From: Salipiger sp. H15
GTDB taxonomy: Bacteria; Pseudomonadota; Alphaproteobacteria; Rhodobacterales; Rhodobacteraceae
Assembly: GCF_040409955.1 (NCBI RefSeq)
Contig: NZ_CP123389.1
Span: 167,957-231,956, forward strand
Length of the DNA: 64,000 nucleotides
Direction of reading: 5' to 3'
Shown: in pieces, positions 28,880-41,450 of the stretch
How positions within the stretch are numbered: the first letter of the stretch is position 1
Layout of the letters: each line of letters opens with the position of its first letter
Program-made: the position numbers and the translations under genes
The notes under the pieces: model-generated
What the model saw: the letters and a program-made list of their open reading frames with translations, nothing else
Databases searched by the model: none
Told to the model about the DNA's origin: nothing

Positions 28880-30258
28880 GCCTTCCTTCCGTCCCGACCA
28901 TCGCGCTCGAGAAGATCGACTTCCTGCCGCCCGACCGGGTGACCGACGATTGCAGCGTGCTGACACTGAAGTCGCTGGTGCTCGAGCCGATGCTGCGCTG
29001 GCAGGATGGCGAGATCCGCCCCGGCCTCTTCGCCGAATGGGCGCTGGATGCCAGCGGCTGCCGCTGGAGCCTGCGCATCCCCGCCGGCAAGGCTTTTCAC
29101 GACGGTACGCCGGTGCGCGCCGAGCACGCGGCCGAGTTCATCACCCGCATCCTCGACTCGCGCGACATGTTCGGCATGCCCTGGTCCTACGCCCGCTACC
29201 TTGCCGGCGCAGGGATCAGTGCCGAGGGGCAGGTGCTGACCATCGAGACGCCGAAACCCTTCCCCGACCTGCCCGAAATCCTCTCGGAGTTCTACCTGCC
29301 GAGGATGGACGCCGAGGGACGCCCGGTGATCGGCACCGGGCCCTGGCAGGTGGAGGCCTTCACCGCCGGCCGCGAGGTGCTGCTGCACCGGCGCGCCGAT
29401 GCGCGGCGGCTGCGTTTCGTCGCCATGCCCCATGCCGAGGACCGGCTCGCCGCGCTGCGCGCGGGCGAGGTGCAGGCCGCGACCCACATGGAGCGGCTCG
29501 AGGTCTCGCGGCGCGGCATCGACGGCTTCGGCTGGCAGGAGCAGACCAGCACGCTCTCGGTCATGGCCTACCTCAACGGCTTTTCCGGTGCCTTCGCCGA
29601 CCCGCACGCGCGGCTCGCCGCCAACCTCGCGCTCGACCGCGCCCGGCTGGCCGGCGAGGTGATGGGCGGGCTCGCGGTTCCGTCGGACACTATCGTCAGC
29701 CCCTGGCACTTCGGCCATGCCGAAGCGGGGCTCTCGCCGCTGCGCTTCGACCCTGACGAGGCGCGGCGCGTGCTGGCGCTTTCGCAGGGCCCGCGCGAGG
29801 TGGTGCTGCGCAGCCCGACCTACATGCCCGAGCGTGCCCCCGAGGTCGCGCGCTTCATGGCCGAGGCGTGGAATGCCGTCGGTTTCGAGACCCGCGTCGA
29901 GATCGCCGAGGACCGTCCGCAATACGCCCGCGACATCGGTGAGAAACGGATGGGCGACGCCGCCATCTTCGACAGCTCGCCGCACAGCAGCTTCCGGGTG
30001 CTCGACGACAAGATCTCCGGGCTCAGCCGCGCGGTCTGGTGGCAGGGCGTGAGCGATCCCGAGGTCGATGCCGGCTTCGATGCTGCGCGCCACCTGACCG
30101 ACACCGCGGCCCGCGCCGGGGCCTATGGCGGCCTGCTGCGCCGCCTGCATGAGGCGCCGCCCTGGGCCTATCTCTTCCACCCCGTGCTCTGCCTTGCGCA
30201 TGATCCCGCGCTGCGGGGGCTGAGCCTCGATCACAAGGGCATCCTGCGCATCGCCTGA
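28876..30258 (+). CDS. SBP_bac_5-like protein without a signal peptide
   Basis: 460 residues clearly of the family 5 binding-protein fold (WALDASGCRWSLRIPAGKAFHDGTPVRAEHAAEFITR, GTGPWQVEAF). Yet it begins MSLPSVPTIALEKIDFLPPD, with no hydrophobic leader and no lipobox, so it should stay in the cytoplasm. It lacks the extra N-terminal part of true periplasmic members. The ATG overlaps the permease stop (ATGA), so the start is not in doubt. A cytoplasmic sensor or substrate-handling role is possible; SgrR-type regulators show that this fold can serve inside the cell, but no DNA-binding domain is visible here. Confidence 0.85.
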   Translation: MSLPSVPTIALEKIDFLPPDRVTDDCSVLTLKSLVLEPMLRWQDGEIRPGLFAEWALDASGCRWSLRIPAGKAFHDGTPVRAEHAAEFITRILDSRDMFGMPWSYARYLAGAGISAEGQVLTIETPKPFPDLPEILSEFYLPRMDAEGRPVIGTGPWQVEAFTAGREVLLHRRADARRLRFVAMPHAEDRLAALRAGEVQAATHMERLEVSRRGIDGFGWQEQTSTLSVMAYLNGFSGAFADPHARLAANLALDRARLAGEVMGGLAVPSDTIVSPWHFGHAEAGLSPLRFDPDEARRVLALSQGPREVVLRSPTYMPERAPEVARFMAEAWNAVGFETRVEIAEDRPQYARDIGEKRMGDAAIFDSSPHSSFRVLDDKISGLSRAVWWQGVSDPEVDAGFDAARHLTDTAARAGAYGGLLRRLHEAPPWAYLFHPVLCLAHDPALRGLSLDHKGILRIA

Positions 30259-30298
30259 GCGCCGCCCGCCGACAGACAGACAGGAAAGGACCCCGATC

Positions 30299-30682
30299 AT
30301 GCTCAAGGAATGCGCGATCACCTTCTACTACTACGAGGACATCCACGCGGTGGCCCCCTTCTACGAGGAGGTTCTGGGCTTCGAGCTGGTGCTCGACCAG
30401 GGGCTGGCGCGGATCTACCGCATCGCTGGCAACGCCTATTTCGGCATCGTCGACGGCAACAAGGGGCACCTCAGGCACCAGCCGCAAAGCGCGGCGCTGC
30501 TCACCGTCGTGTCCGAGGACGTGCCGGGCTGGCACGCGAAGATGACAGAGGCGGGCGTCACGGGGCTCTCGGAGATCCTGCGCGGCACCTATTGCGAGCA
30601 TTTCTTCTTCGAGGATCCGGCGGGCTACGCCATCGAGATCCAGCGTTTCCACAACCCGGACGTGGCAAAGCTCTTCAAATGA
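30299..30682 (+). CDS. VOC family (glyoxalase/dioxygenase-fold) protein
   Basis: 127 residues in two beta-alpha-beta-beta-beta modules. The first has ITFYYYEDIHAVAPFYEEVLGFELV, the second WHAKMTEAGV and FFEDPAGYAIEIQRF, with a probable metal-binding Glu in AIEIQ. The family includes glyoxalases, extradiol dioxygenases and lactone or epoxide-acting enzymes; the reaction cannot be assigned. GGAAAGGA precedes the ATG. It overlaps the following NTPase-FGE gene by ATGA. Confidence 0.9.
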   Translation: MLKECAITFYYYEDIHAVAPFYEEVLGFELVLDQGLARIYRIAGNAYFGIVDGNKGHLRHQPQSAALLTVVSEDVPGWHAKMTEAGVTGLSEILRGTYCEHFFFEDPAGYAIEIQRFHNPDVAKLFK

Positions 30683-32448
30683 CCGCACGTCCGATCCTGC
30701 CCCGCCTCGTCGGTTTCACCCACGAGGACCGCGCCGCCAAGGGCCTGCGGGCCTTTGCCGAGGGCGCCGAGCCCGAGGTGGCGGTGCAGTTCACCGCGCC
30801 CGAGATGGTCTCGATGCACCGCGCGCAGCTGCTGCACGCGCCGCGCGGCGGCGGCAAGACCACGCTGGCCCGGTTCCTCTGCGCCGCGCTGACGGATCAG
30901 CGCACCAGGGATCACGATGGCGCCCCCGAGGCGCTCTGCCGCCCGGCGATCCGCAATCCCGAGGGGCTCTCGCTGCCGCAGGTCTGGGAGGCGGGCGCGC
31001 CGCTGCCAGTGCTCTCCGCGCCGGGGCAGGGCAGTGCGGCGCTGGCCGAGGCCCGCACCTCCGAGGGCCCGGTGCTGCTGGTCCTCGACGGGCTCGAGCG
31101 CGAGGCGGACGCTTCGGCGCTCGTGCAGGAGGCCATGGGCTGGCTCGCGGATACCCCCGGAGCGCGGCTGCTGATCCTCTGCGAGAGCGGCGCGCTCGAG
31201 AGCATCCGCCTGCACCCCGATCTGCGCGCCCATGCGCTCCTGCCCCTGCCTGCGCCCGAACGCGCGGCGGCACTGGCCGGGGAGCGTGACCCCTGCACTG
31301 AGACTTGGGTCGAGCCCGGTCTCTGGGCGCTCTCGCTCGCCGAGGGCCGGGCGCTGTCGCTGCCCGAGGCCGCGGCGCTCCCGGTGGCCGAGGACTGGCT
31401 GCAGGAGGCGCGCGACGCCGCCGCGCTGGACGCGCTGCCGCCCGCCGCGATCGCGGGCCGCGCCGCGCTGGAGCCGGACCGCTGGGCGGGACCGCTGCGC
31501 CTGCTGGTGGCCCAGCGGGGCGCGGATGCGCCGCTCGCCGCCGCGCTGGCCGCGGCCGGTCCGCTGCCGCTGCTGCTCGCCGCCGCCGATCTCACCCCGG
31601 CCGGAGGCGCCGAGGCGCCGGTCATCGCCGCCGCGCTCGCCCGGGCCATCGGGGCCGGTGGGGCGGCGCCCGCGTTGCGCCGCCGCGCCGGGGCGGCGCT
31701 GGCCCGGCTCGGCGATCCTCGCGCGCTCGACACGCTCGTGGAGGTGCCCGCCGGGGGCTACGAGATGGGCGGCGACCTGCACCCGAACTCCGCCCCCTCG
31801 CATTCCGTCACGCTGCCCGCCTTCCGCATCGGCGCCTACCCGGTCACCTGCGGCGCCTACCTGCGGTTCGTCGAGGCCACCGGACGGGACTGGCTCTCGG
31901 CCAATGGCCGCGCGCCGGAGCGGGCGAGCCACCCGGCCACCGACCTCACCTGGCACGACGCCCGCGCCTATTGCGCCTGGCTCACCGAGGGCTGGCGCGC
32001 CGAGGGCCGCATCGCCGCGGGCGAGACCGTGCGCCTGCCGACCGAGCGCGAATGGGAAGCCGCGGCGCGCGGTGCCGGGGGGCTGGCCTATCCCTGGGGA
32101 CGGGAGTGGGCGCCGGAACACGCCAATGACGAGGAAACCGGTTTCAACGACATCTGCACGGTCGGCCTCTTCCCCGAGGGCGCCTCGCCCTTCGGCTGCC
32201 TCGACATGGCCGGGCAGGCCTGGGAATGGTGCACGACGCTCTGGGGCAGCGACATGACCGCGCCCGGCTTCGCCTTCCCCTGGGCCGATGACGGGCGCGA
32301 GGCGCTCGACGCCGCCCCCGACGTCCGCCGGGTGCTGCGCGGCGGCTGCTTCTCGTCGGGGCGGCTCAAGGCCAACGGCATCTACCGCGGCAGCCTCGAG
32401 CCGAACGGCTTCTGGCGCGGCAACGGGTTCCGGGTGGTGGTTGGCTGA
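30679..32448 (+). CDS. P-loop NTPase fused to FGE/sulfatase-modifying-factor-like domain
   Basis: 589 residues. An N-terminal NTPase-like part has Walker A (APRGGGKTTLARF, about residues 54-66), Walker B (VLLVLDGLE) and a following strand LLILCES, resembling STAND/NACHT-type ATPases. An Ala/Leu-rich helical region follows. From about residue 354 there is an FGE-sulfatase domain (VPAGGYEMGG, FRIGAYPVTCGAYLRFV, RLPTEREWEAAARGAGGLAYPWG, AGQAWEWC, RVLRGGCFSSGR, NGFRVV). Only one Cys sits in the active-site loop (RGGC), not the pair used by true formylglycine-generating enzymes, so classical FGE activity is doubtful. The start overlaps the VOC stop (ATGA). Confidence 0.85.
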   Translation: MTARPILPRLVGFTHEDRAAKGLRAFAEGAEPEVAVQFTAPEMVSMHRAQLLHAPRGGGKTTLARFLCAALTDQRTRDHDGAPEALCRPAIRNPEGLSLPQVWEAGAPLPVLSAPGQGSAALAEARTSEGPVLLVLDGLEREADASALVQEAMGWLADTPGARLLILCESGALESIRLHPDLRAHALLPLPAPERAAALAGERDPCTETWVEPGLWALSLAEGRALSLPEAAALPVAEDWLQEARDAAALDALPPAAIAGRAALEPDRWAGPLRLLVAQRGADAPLAAALAAAGPLPLLLAAADLTPAGGAEAPVIAAALARAIGAGGAAPALRRRAGAALARLGDPRALDTLVEVPAGGYEMGGDLHPNSAPSHSVTLPAFRIGAYPVTCGAYLRFVEATGRDWLSANGRAPERASHPATDLTWHDARAYCAWLTEGWRAEGRIAAGETVRLPTEREWEAAARGAGGLAYPWGREWAPEHANDEETGFNDICTVGLFPEGASPFGCLDMAGQAWEWCTTLWGSDMTAPGFAFPWADDGREALDAAPDVRRVLRGGCFSSGRLKANGIYRGSLEPNGFWRGNGFRVVVG

Positions 32449-32777
32449 GGGGGTGCGCGCTAGGTGCCCGTCGCAGAACGCCCGGACATTCGGAGGTCTC
32501 CGGGCGGCGGGCGAGGTCAGCGACGTGACTGGCGCGCGAGGGCCTGCTGAGCGGCCTGCGCCAAGCGCAGGCTTCTCGGCGTCCGTGGCCATGATGCCGG
32601 GTGGGTCAGGGCAGGTCCGAAAGGCAAGGCGTCGAAGGCCTGCATCCCGGCCCGGAAGAAGCGAAAGGCCACGGCTCGGGATTTGCGTCCACTTCCGACG
32701 ACCGGACGCCGGCATTCAGGGCAAAGAGGCAGACCCATCCGGGACATGACGACCGTATCAGCGGCGCACCGGAAGGA
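32449..32777. other. intergenic gap between convergent operons, with a stem-loop
   Basis: 329 bases between the end of the ABC operon and the end of the sigma-54 activator gene. A perfect 7-bp stem (GCCCGGA at 32480-32486, complement at 32499-32505, 12-base loop) may terminate the ABC operon. I see no gene here. Confidence 0.45.
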
Positions 32778-34793
32778 TCAGGTCCTTTCGATATGGTACT
32801 GCTTCATCTTCCGGTACAGCGTCGGGCGCGAAATCCCGAGGACGGAGGCGGCCTTGGTCAGGTTGCCGTTCTCGGCGACCAGCGTCCTGCGGATCGCGTT
32901 TGCCTCGATGCTTTCCAGGTCGCCGTAATTGCCCTTGAGAATGGTGCCGAGGCCATCGGCGTCGTGATCCTCGAAATCCTCCTGGATTTCCGGTGGAAGA
33001 TCCTTGACCCGGACGACATTCCCCGATCCGACGAGATGCACCCGTTGCACCACGTTGCGCAGCTCGCGGACGTTGCCGGGCCACTGGTAGGCGGCAAGAC
33101 GCAGCAGCGCCTCCTGGCTGAAGGCAAGTTTCGGGCGCCCGAGCTCCTCGGCGCAGAGCGTCGAGAAATGTTCGATCAGCGTCAGGAGGTCGTCGCCGCG
33201 TTGCCGAAGGGGCGGGACCTCGATGGACACGACGCTGATGCGGTAGAAGAGATCCCGGCGGAACGTGCCACGCTCGATCTCCCGGCGAAGATCCCGGTTG
33301 GTCATGGCCACGAGGCGCACGTCGACGGGGCGTCGCTGGCTGTCGCCCATCCGATAAATGGCCCGCTGCTCCAGCGCGCGCAGAAGGTAGGGCTGCAGCT
33401 CGATCGGCATGTCCCCGATCTCGTCGAGGCAGAGAACGCCGCCGTCCGCCTGTTCGAACTTTCCGGCCCGCCCGCCACGCGCGGCGCCGGTGAAGGCGCC
33501 CTCGACATAGCCGAAGAGTTCCGCGCCGATCAGCTCGTTCGAGATGGCGGCGCAGTTGACCGGCACGTAGGGCGTCTCGTCCCCGGACATCCGGCTGTGG
33601 ATGAGCCGCGCGAAGAGTTCCTTTCCGACCCCGGTCTCGCCCTGGATCAGCACCGAGACATTGGCCCGCGCGGCGCGCTCGGCAAGCTCGATGGCCTCGA
33701 GCATGGCGGGCGACGTGCCGACGATGTCGATATGGCGCTCCGAGACGTTGCGCCGCGGCTTGAGCCTGCGCGCCTCGGAGATCAGCGCGCCGGAGGTCCG
33801 CTGGCTCTTGAGAAAGAGCGCGGCGCCGCGCGAGACTCCCTCGGAGGACAGCATCTCCAGCGCCTGCGCCTCGATGCTCGGCGGCAGGAATTTCTGCAGG
33901 TCCTTTTCCGAGATGCTGCTCAGCTGCGGCAGCAGCTTGTAGCCGACGGCGAGATCCGCGATCGGCCGGTGGGTGGGCTCGTCGAGCCCCTTTCGGAAGA
34001 GAATGCGCCCGCTGCAATCGAGAAGCAGGACGCTGTTGTCCATGCGGCTGTAATCCGAGAGCAGGAAGGCCTCGAGAAGCTGCGTGCGCTCCAGCCGCTG
34101 CTGCTCGGCCAGCGCGATCTCGATCTCGCGCGCGGCGGCGAGCACGAGCGCGATGTTGTGCTGGCGGAATATGTGCGGCGGGCCGGAAAGATCCACGACG
34201 CCGATGACCGACTGGCTGAACGGGTCGCGGATCGGCACTCCGGCGCAGGTCCATGCCTGCACGCCCTCGGCAAAATGTTCCGCCGCATGAACATAAGTCG
34301 GGGTGCCGGTCTTGAGCGCGGTGCCGATGCCATTGGTCCCTACGGCCTTCTCGGTCCAGTCGCCGCCGATCTCGAGGTGGATGTCCTGGCCTTCGTCCAG
34401 CACCATCTCGTCGCCGATGGCGTCGATGATGATGCCCTGGTCGTCGGCAAGGATCAGTATGGTCCGCGCCTCGCGCAGATGCGGTTCGAGCCGCCGGAAC
34501 GCCGCCGAGGCTGCCTGACGGAGCGCCGCATTGCGCTCGCGCCGGAGGAACATCTCGTTCTCGTCGGTGATCTTGCGCGAGCGCTGGATGCCGGCGTCCA
34601 CGCCCAGCTCGAGGCTGCGCTGCCACGAAGCGAGGATCTCGCGCCGCACCTGTGGCGGCGCCCCCTCGGGCTGACTTACGGCGGCGACAAAGCTTTCCCA
34701 CGCCGCCCGTGTTTCACGTTCCGAATACACCGGCTCTCCCTCCGGAATTCGGCCCTTTTCATTGCTTGCTTTGAAGTAGCTCGCTCGCGACAT
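32778..34793 (-). CDS. mimR: sigma-54-dependent transcriptional activator, AcoR/MimR type
   Basis: 671 residues from this ATG; an in-frame GTG at 34811 would add six residues and neither has a strong ribosome-binding site. An N-terminal GAF-type sensor region (VGTNGIGTALKTGTPTYVHAAEHF, typical of AcoR proteins) is followed by a complete AAA+ domain: Walker A GETGVGKELFARLIH, an intact sigma-54 loop (EGAFTGAARGG), Walker B GGVLCLDEIGDMP and the arginine-finger region. A Fis helix-turn-helix closes the protein (NLTKAASVLGISRPTLYRKM). In actinobacteria MimR activates mimABCD; here the gene ends the same minus-strand locus, so it most likely drives the mim promoter with the nearby sigma-54. Confidence 0.9.
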   Translation of the reverse strand: MSRASYFKASNEKGRIPEGEPVYSERETRAAWESFVAAVSQPEGAPPQVRREILASWQRSLELGVDAGIQRSRKITDENEMFLRRERNAALRQAASAAFRRLEPHLREARTILILADDQGIIIDAIGDEMVLDEGQDIHLEIGGDWTEKAVGTNGIGTALKTGTPTYVHAAEHFAEGVQAWTCAGVPIRDPFSQSVIGVVDLSGPPHIFRQHNIALVLAAAREIEIALAEQQRLERTQLLEAFLLSDYSRMDNSVLLLDCSGRILFRKGLDEPTHRPIADLAVGYKLLPQLSSISEKDLQKFLPPSIEAQALEMLSSEGVSRGAALFLKSQRTSGALISEARRLKPRRNVSERHIDIVGTSPAMLEAIELAERAARANVSVLIQGETGVGKELFARLIHSRMSGDETPYVPVNCAAISNELIGAELFGYVEGAFTGAARGGRAGKFEQADGGVLCLDEIGDMPIELQPYLLRALEQRAIYRMGDSQRRPVDVRLVAMTNRDLRREIERGTFRRDLFYRISVVSIEVPPLRQRGDDLLTLIEHFSTLCAEELGRPKLAFSQEALLRLAAYQWPGNVRELRNVVQRVHLVGSGNVVRVKDLPPEIQEDFEDHDADGLGTILKGNYGDLESIEANAIRRTLVAENGNLTKAASVLGISRPTLYRKMKQYHIERT

Positions 34794-34826
34794 GGTCTGG
34801 GGCAATTTCACGTTCTGTTGTTGGCG

Positions 34827-35345
34827 TTATCCGTCCTCGCCGCCCTGCCCATCGAACTCGGCCTTCCCTAACCCCAGGTGTTCCGTCAGCGCCCTTGCCA
34901 GGTCGTCTTCGGAGAAGTCCCGGGATATTTCGGCACCTTCGAGGTGGCCAATAGCGGCACGTATCTCGTCGTCTATGGGAGAAAGAAAGCCGTTTTCGCG
35001 CGTCGCCAGGACAAGGCGCCGGGAGATGAAATTGCCCCGGATCTCGCCCAGCATCTGCAGTTGTCGCCCGCTCGCCCTGTCCGCGAGGACAACCCGGTTG
35101 TTCAGGCTGACCTTCACGTAGGGCTCGGGCCGGTCGTCGCGCACGGGCGCCTTCAGGTCGTGAATGAGCAGACCGTCCGGCGTGGGCTGGTCCCTGCGCC
35201 GCGCCTCCTCCTGGCGCATCCGCGTGAAACCCCCGTTGCTGATCTGGTCGGCAAGCCTGCGGATTGTCCCGGCATTTTCTGAAAGAAGCTTGCGCGCACG
35301 AACGTCTTCGAGACGCGGGCCTTCGCGCTTCGAAAAAATATCCAA
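34827..35345 (-). CDS. unrecognised protein between katG and the mim activator gene
   Basis: 172 residues, hydrophilic, mixed alpha/beta, no signal peptide, no membrane segment and no motif I can name. I chose a TTG start (DIFSKREGPRLEDVRARK) because it follows a strong GGGAGG at seven bases and no ATG is available in the conserved-looking part. A direct repeat of GTCGCGGTC (35403-35411 and 35425-35433, 22 bases apart) lies in its 179-base upstream gap. It ends 15-34 bases before the activator gene and is probably cotranscribed with it. No function is proposed. Confidence 0.65.
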   Translation of the reverse strand: MDIFSKREGPRLEDVRARKLLSENAGTIRRLADQISNGGFTRMRQEEARRRDQPTPDGLLIHDLKAPVRDDRPEPYVKVSLNNRVVLADRASGRQLQMLGEIRGNFISRRLVLATRENGFLSPIDDEIRAAIGHLEGAEISRDFSEDDLARALTEHLGLGKAEFDGQGGEDG

Positions 35346-35524
35346 TTGTCTTCCTCCCGAGCAGAAAGTTATCAGGTCGGCCGAAACAAGGCTACGACAT
35401 TTTGTCGCGGTCTGGTGCGTCTTTGGTCGCGGTCGCGCCTTGTTCCATTGGCCATTCGACGGAGTGTGGAGGGGTGCGTCCGCGCGGCGAACCGGGCTCC
35501 TGCGCATCCCCCCACGGTTCATTT

Positions 35525-38888
<3,364 letters not shown>

Positions 38889-38948
38889 GGTGTGGCTCCT
38901 GGTGGGGTGACGGGCCGCCAGCGTTCTTCGAGCGCGGCGGGAAGGGGG

Positions 38949-40580
38949 TCAGGGACGGCCGAGAAGCTCGGCGCCGCCGCCGCGGGCGGGGCCCTCGGTC
39001 GGATCCGCCTCGCCCTCGGCGAGATCGGCGACCAGCGTCTCGGTGGTGAGGATCAGGGTCGCGACCGAGGCCGCGTTGACCAGTGCCGAGGCCGCCACGC
39101 GGGCCGGGTCGATGATCCCCGCCGCGAACATGTCGCCGTAGCTGCCGGTCGCGGCGTCGTAGCCATGCCCCGCGGCGCTCGAGGTCACCGCGTCCACCAC
39201 CTGCTCGGCATCGGCCCCGGCGTTGGTCGCGATGCGGCGCAGCGGCTGGGTCAGCACCGAGCGGACAAGAGCGATGCCCTTGCCGATGTCCCCGATGGCG
39301 GCGAGGTTGTCGAGGACCGGCGCGGCCTGCGCGAGCGCCGTGCCCCCGCCCGCCACGACGCCATCCTCGGCGGCGGCGCGCACGGCGCAGAGCGCGTCCT
39401 CGATCAGCTGGATCTTGCGCTTCTGCTCGACCGGGGTGAAGCCGCCCGCGTAGAGGATGGCGCTGCCACCCGAGAGCTTGGCGAGCCGGTCGTGCAGCTT
39501 GTCCTGTTCGATGTTCGGCGGGGCGACCTCGTACATGCGCTGCACCTGGTTGCGCCGGGCCGCCACGGCCTGCGGATCGCCCGCGCCGCGCAGGACGCTG
39601 GTGGCAGAGGCCGTGGCGCGGACCATCTCGGCTCCGCCAAGCTGGGCGCGGGTGACGTTCTCGATCTTCTTGCCAAGATCGCGCGACAGCACCTCGCCGC
39701 CGGTGATGATGGCAAGATCGTCCATCATCGCGGTGCGCCAGTGGCCATATTCGGGCGGGTGCACGATCAGGAACCTGCCCGCGCCGCCGCCCTCGAGCAG
39801 GCGGATCACCACCTCGGGCGCGATTTCCTCGGCGATGATCAGCAGCGAGCGGCCTTCGCCCTCGGCGATGGAGATCGCGCCGTCCAGCGTCGAGGGCTGC
39901 AGGATCTTCTGGTCCGTCATCAGGATGAGCGGGTTGCGAAGGACCGCCTCCATGTGCTCGCGGTCCGTCACCATGTGGTGCGAGATGTAGCCGCGCTCGA
40001 AGGACATGCCCTCCATCACGTCCATGGTCGTCTCGATCGTGACGCCGAACTCGGCGGTGATGACGCCCTCCCGGCCGACCCGGCGGAAGGCTTCGGCCAC
40101 GAGGTCGCCAAGCTCGGGATCCGTCGCCGAGACCCGGGCCACCGCCGCGAGATACTCGGGGTGCGTCGCGCAGTCGCGCGAGCTTTCGTCGATGGCGTTG
40201 ATGATGCGCGCCACCGCCATGTCGATGCCCTTGCAGAGGTCCACCGGCTTCACGCCATTGTCGGTCAACGCGACCTCGCGCTGGATCAGCGCATTGGCCA
40301 GCACGATGGCGGTGGTGGTGCCGTCGCCCGCGACCTCGTTGGTCTGCATCGAGACCTCGCGCACGACCTGCGCGCCCATGTTCTCGAAGCGGTCGGTGAG
40401 TTCGATCTCGGACGCGATGCTCACCCCGTCGCGGGTGATGAGCGGCGTGCCGACGGGGCGGTCCACCATGGCGTTCAGCCCCTTCGGGCCGAGCGTCGGT
40501 TCCACCGCGGCCGCCAGCCGCGCGACGCCGCGCGCCAGCGCCTTGCGGGCGAATTTTCCATGTACAAGCAGCTTAGCCAT
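38949..40580 (-). CDS. mimG: GroEL-like chaperonin dedicated to the diiron monooxygenase (MimG type)
   Basis: 543 residues of group I chaperonin. The conserved N-terminal LGPKGLNAMVD, the ATP-binding AGDGTTTAIVLANALI and the C-terminal VVAGGGTALAQAAP are present, but the tail lacks the Gly-Met repeats of housekeeping GroEL. I chose the inner ATG because GGAGG lies five bases ahead; a start five residues earlier is less likely. In mycobacteria MimG is needed for productive folding of the hydroxylase large subunit, and its presence here points to the same dependence. No groES partner is beside it. Confidence 0.92.
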   Translation of the reverse strand: MAKLLVHGKFARKALARGVARLAAAVEPTLGPKGLNAMVDRPVGTPLITRDGVSIASEIELTDRFENMGAQVVREVSMQTNEVAGDGTTTAIVLANALIQREVALTDNGVKPVDLCKGIDMAVARIINAIDESSRDCATHPEYLAAVARVSATDPELGDLVAEAFRRVGREGVITAEFGVTIETTMDVMEGMSFERGYISHHMVTDREHMEAVLRNPLILMTDQKILQPSTLDGAISIAEGEGRSLLIIAEEIAPEVVIRLLEGGGAGRFLIVHPPEYGHWRTAMMDDLAIITGGEVLSRDLGKKIENVTRAQLGGAEMVRATASATSVLRGAGDPQAVAARRNQVQRMYEVAPPNIEQDKLHDRLAKLSGGSAILYAGGFTPVEQKRKIQLIEDALCAVRAAAEDGVVAGGGTALAQAAPVLDNLAAIGDIGKGIALVRSVLTQPLRRIATNAGADAEQVVDAVTSSAAGHGYDAATGSYGDMFAAGIIDPARVAASALVNAASVATLILTTETLVADLAEGEADPTEGPARGGGAELLGRP

Positions 40581-40641
40581 GTCTTCCTCCATCACCGGGG
40601 CAAGCGCGCCGGTGTCCTCCCAAAACTCTTCTCTTCGTCGG

Positions 40642-41445
40642 TTACTTGCGGGCCGCCGCCTCGTGCCGGGGCGGCACCCGGTCCAGCAGGAAGTCCACGA
40701 GCGTGGGGCCGTCCTCGGCGACCCTCACCTCCTTGTAGCGGACCGAGGCCAGGCCTCGGCACAGTGCGCCGTTGAACTCCATGTTGATCCTCGTGCCGCG
40801 CAGGCGGTCGAGGTGGGCGGGAAATGCGTCTTCGGCGATGGGCCGCCCGTCCCAGGTCGGGAAGGCCGGATCCTCCGGGCCGCGCACCAGACCCCGGCTC
40901 ACCAGAAGGTCGCGGTAGCGCGCCGCCTGGCGTGCCTCCTCGGCGGTGTCGAAGGTGACCCGGTCGAACGCCCGCAGCGACATGCCGACAAGATCGCCCG
41001 CCGCCAGCCCGCGCCGGCGCAGCGCCAGAAGCACGCTTTCCTGCCGCCGGTCATAGGCCTTTGCCAGGAAGGTCGCGGTGACCTCGGCAAGGTCGGCGCC
41101 GTTGCAATACTCGGAAAACACCTCCGAGAAGGGCCGGCCGCTGTTGACGCCCGCGTTGACCTCGTCGCCGAAGCAATGGTCCCGCAGCGTCACCCGCGCC
41201 TCGCGGACCCAGGGCATGGCGTCGATCTCGCGCCGGATGCCGAAGGCCATGAGGAAGGCGAAGTTGGGCGAGCACCAGTAGGTGGGAAGCCGGAAATCGA
41301 CCTCCACCCGCCGCGCGTCGATGACCTCCACGCGCTCGACGAAGCCCATCTCGGTGACGGGTTCGTCGAGCTCGGGATCGGTCACCCTCTCGAGGCGTTC
41401 CCAGACGTCGGTCTCGAGATCGGCCCTGATGATGTCCGTCATCAT
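40642..41445 (-). CDS. MIP18/DUF59 family metal-sulfur cluster assembly-like protein
   Basis: 267 residues. The N-terminal 100 residues form a DUF59 domain (WERLERVTDPELDEPVTEMGFVERVEV, YWCSPNFAFLMAFGIRREI, with the conserved Cys). The longer C-terminal extension is helical and specific to monooxygenase loci. Such genes recur beside mimABCD and may help cluster or diiron-centre assembly; that role is inferred. It begins 5 bases after the amidohydrolase stop with a GGAG inside that stop region, so the two are coupled. Confidence 0.85.
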   Translation of the reverse strand: MMTDIIRADLETDVWERLERVTDPELDEPVTEMGFVERVEVIDARRVEVDFRLPTYWCSPNFAFLMAFGIRREIDAMPWVREARVTLRDHCFGDEVNAGVNSGRPFSEVFSEYCNGADLAEVTATFLAKAYDRRQESVLLALRRRGLAAGDLVGMSLRAFDRVTFDTAEEARQAARYRDLLVSRGLVRGPEDPAFPTWDGRPIAEDAFPAHLDRLRGTRINMEFNGALCRGLASVRYKEVRVAEDGPTLVDFLLDRVPPRHEAAARK

Positions 41446-41450
41446 CGCCC

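Noticed and set aside
30679..32448. Annotation as a formylglycine-generating enzyme
   Set aside because: Only one of the two active-site cysteines is present and no sulfatase gene is nearby.
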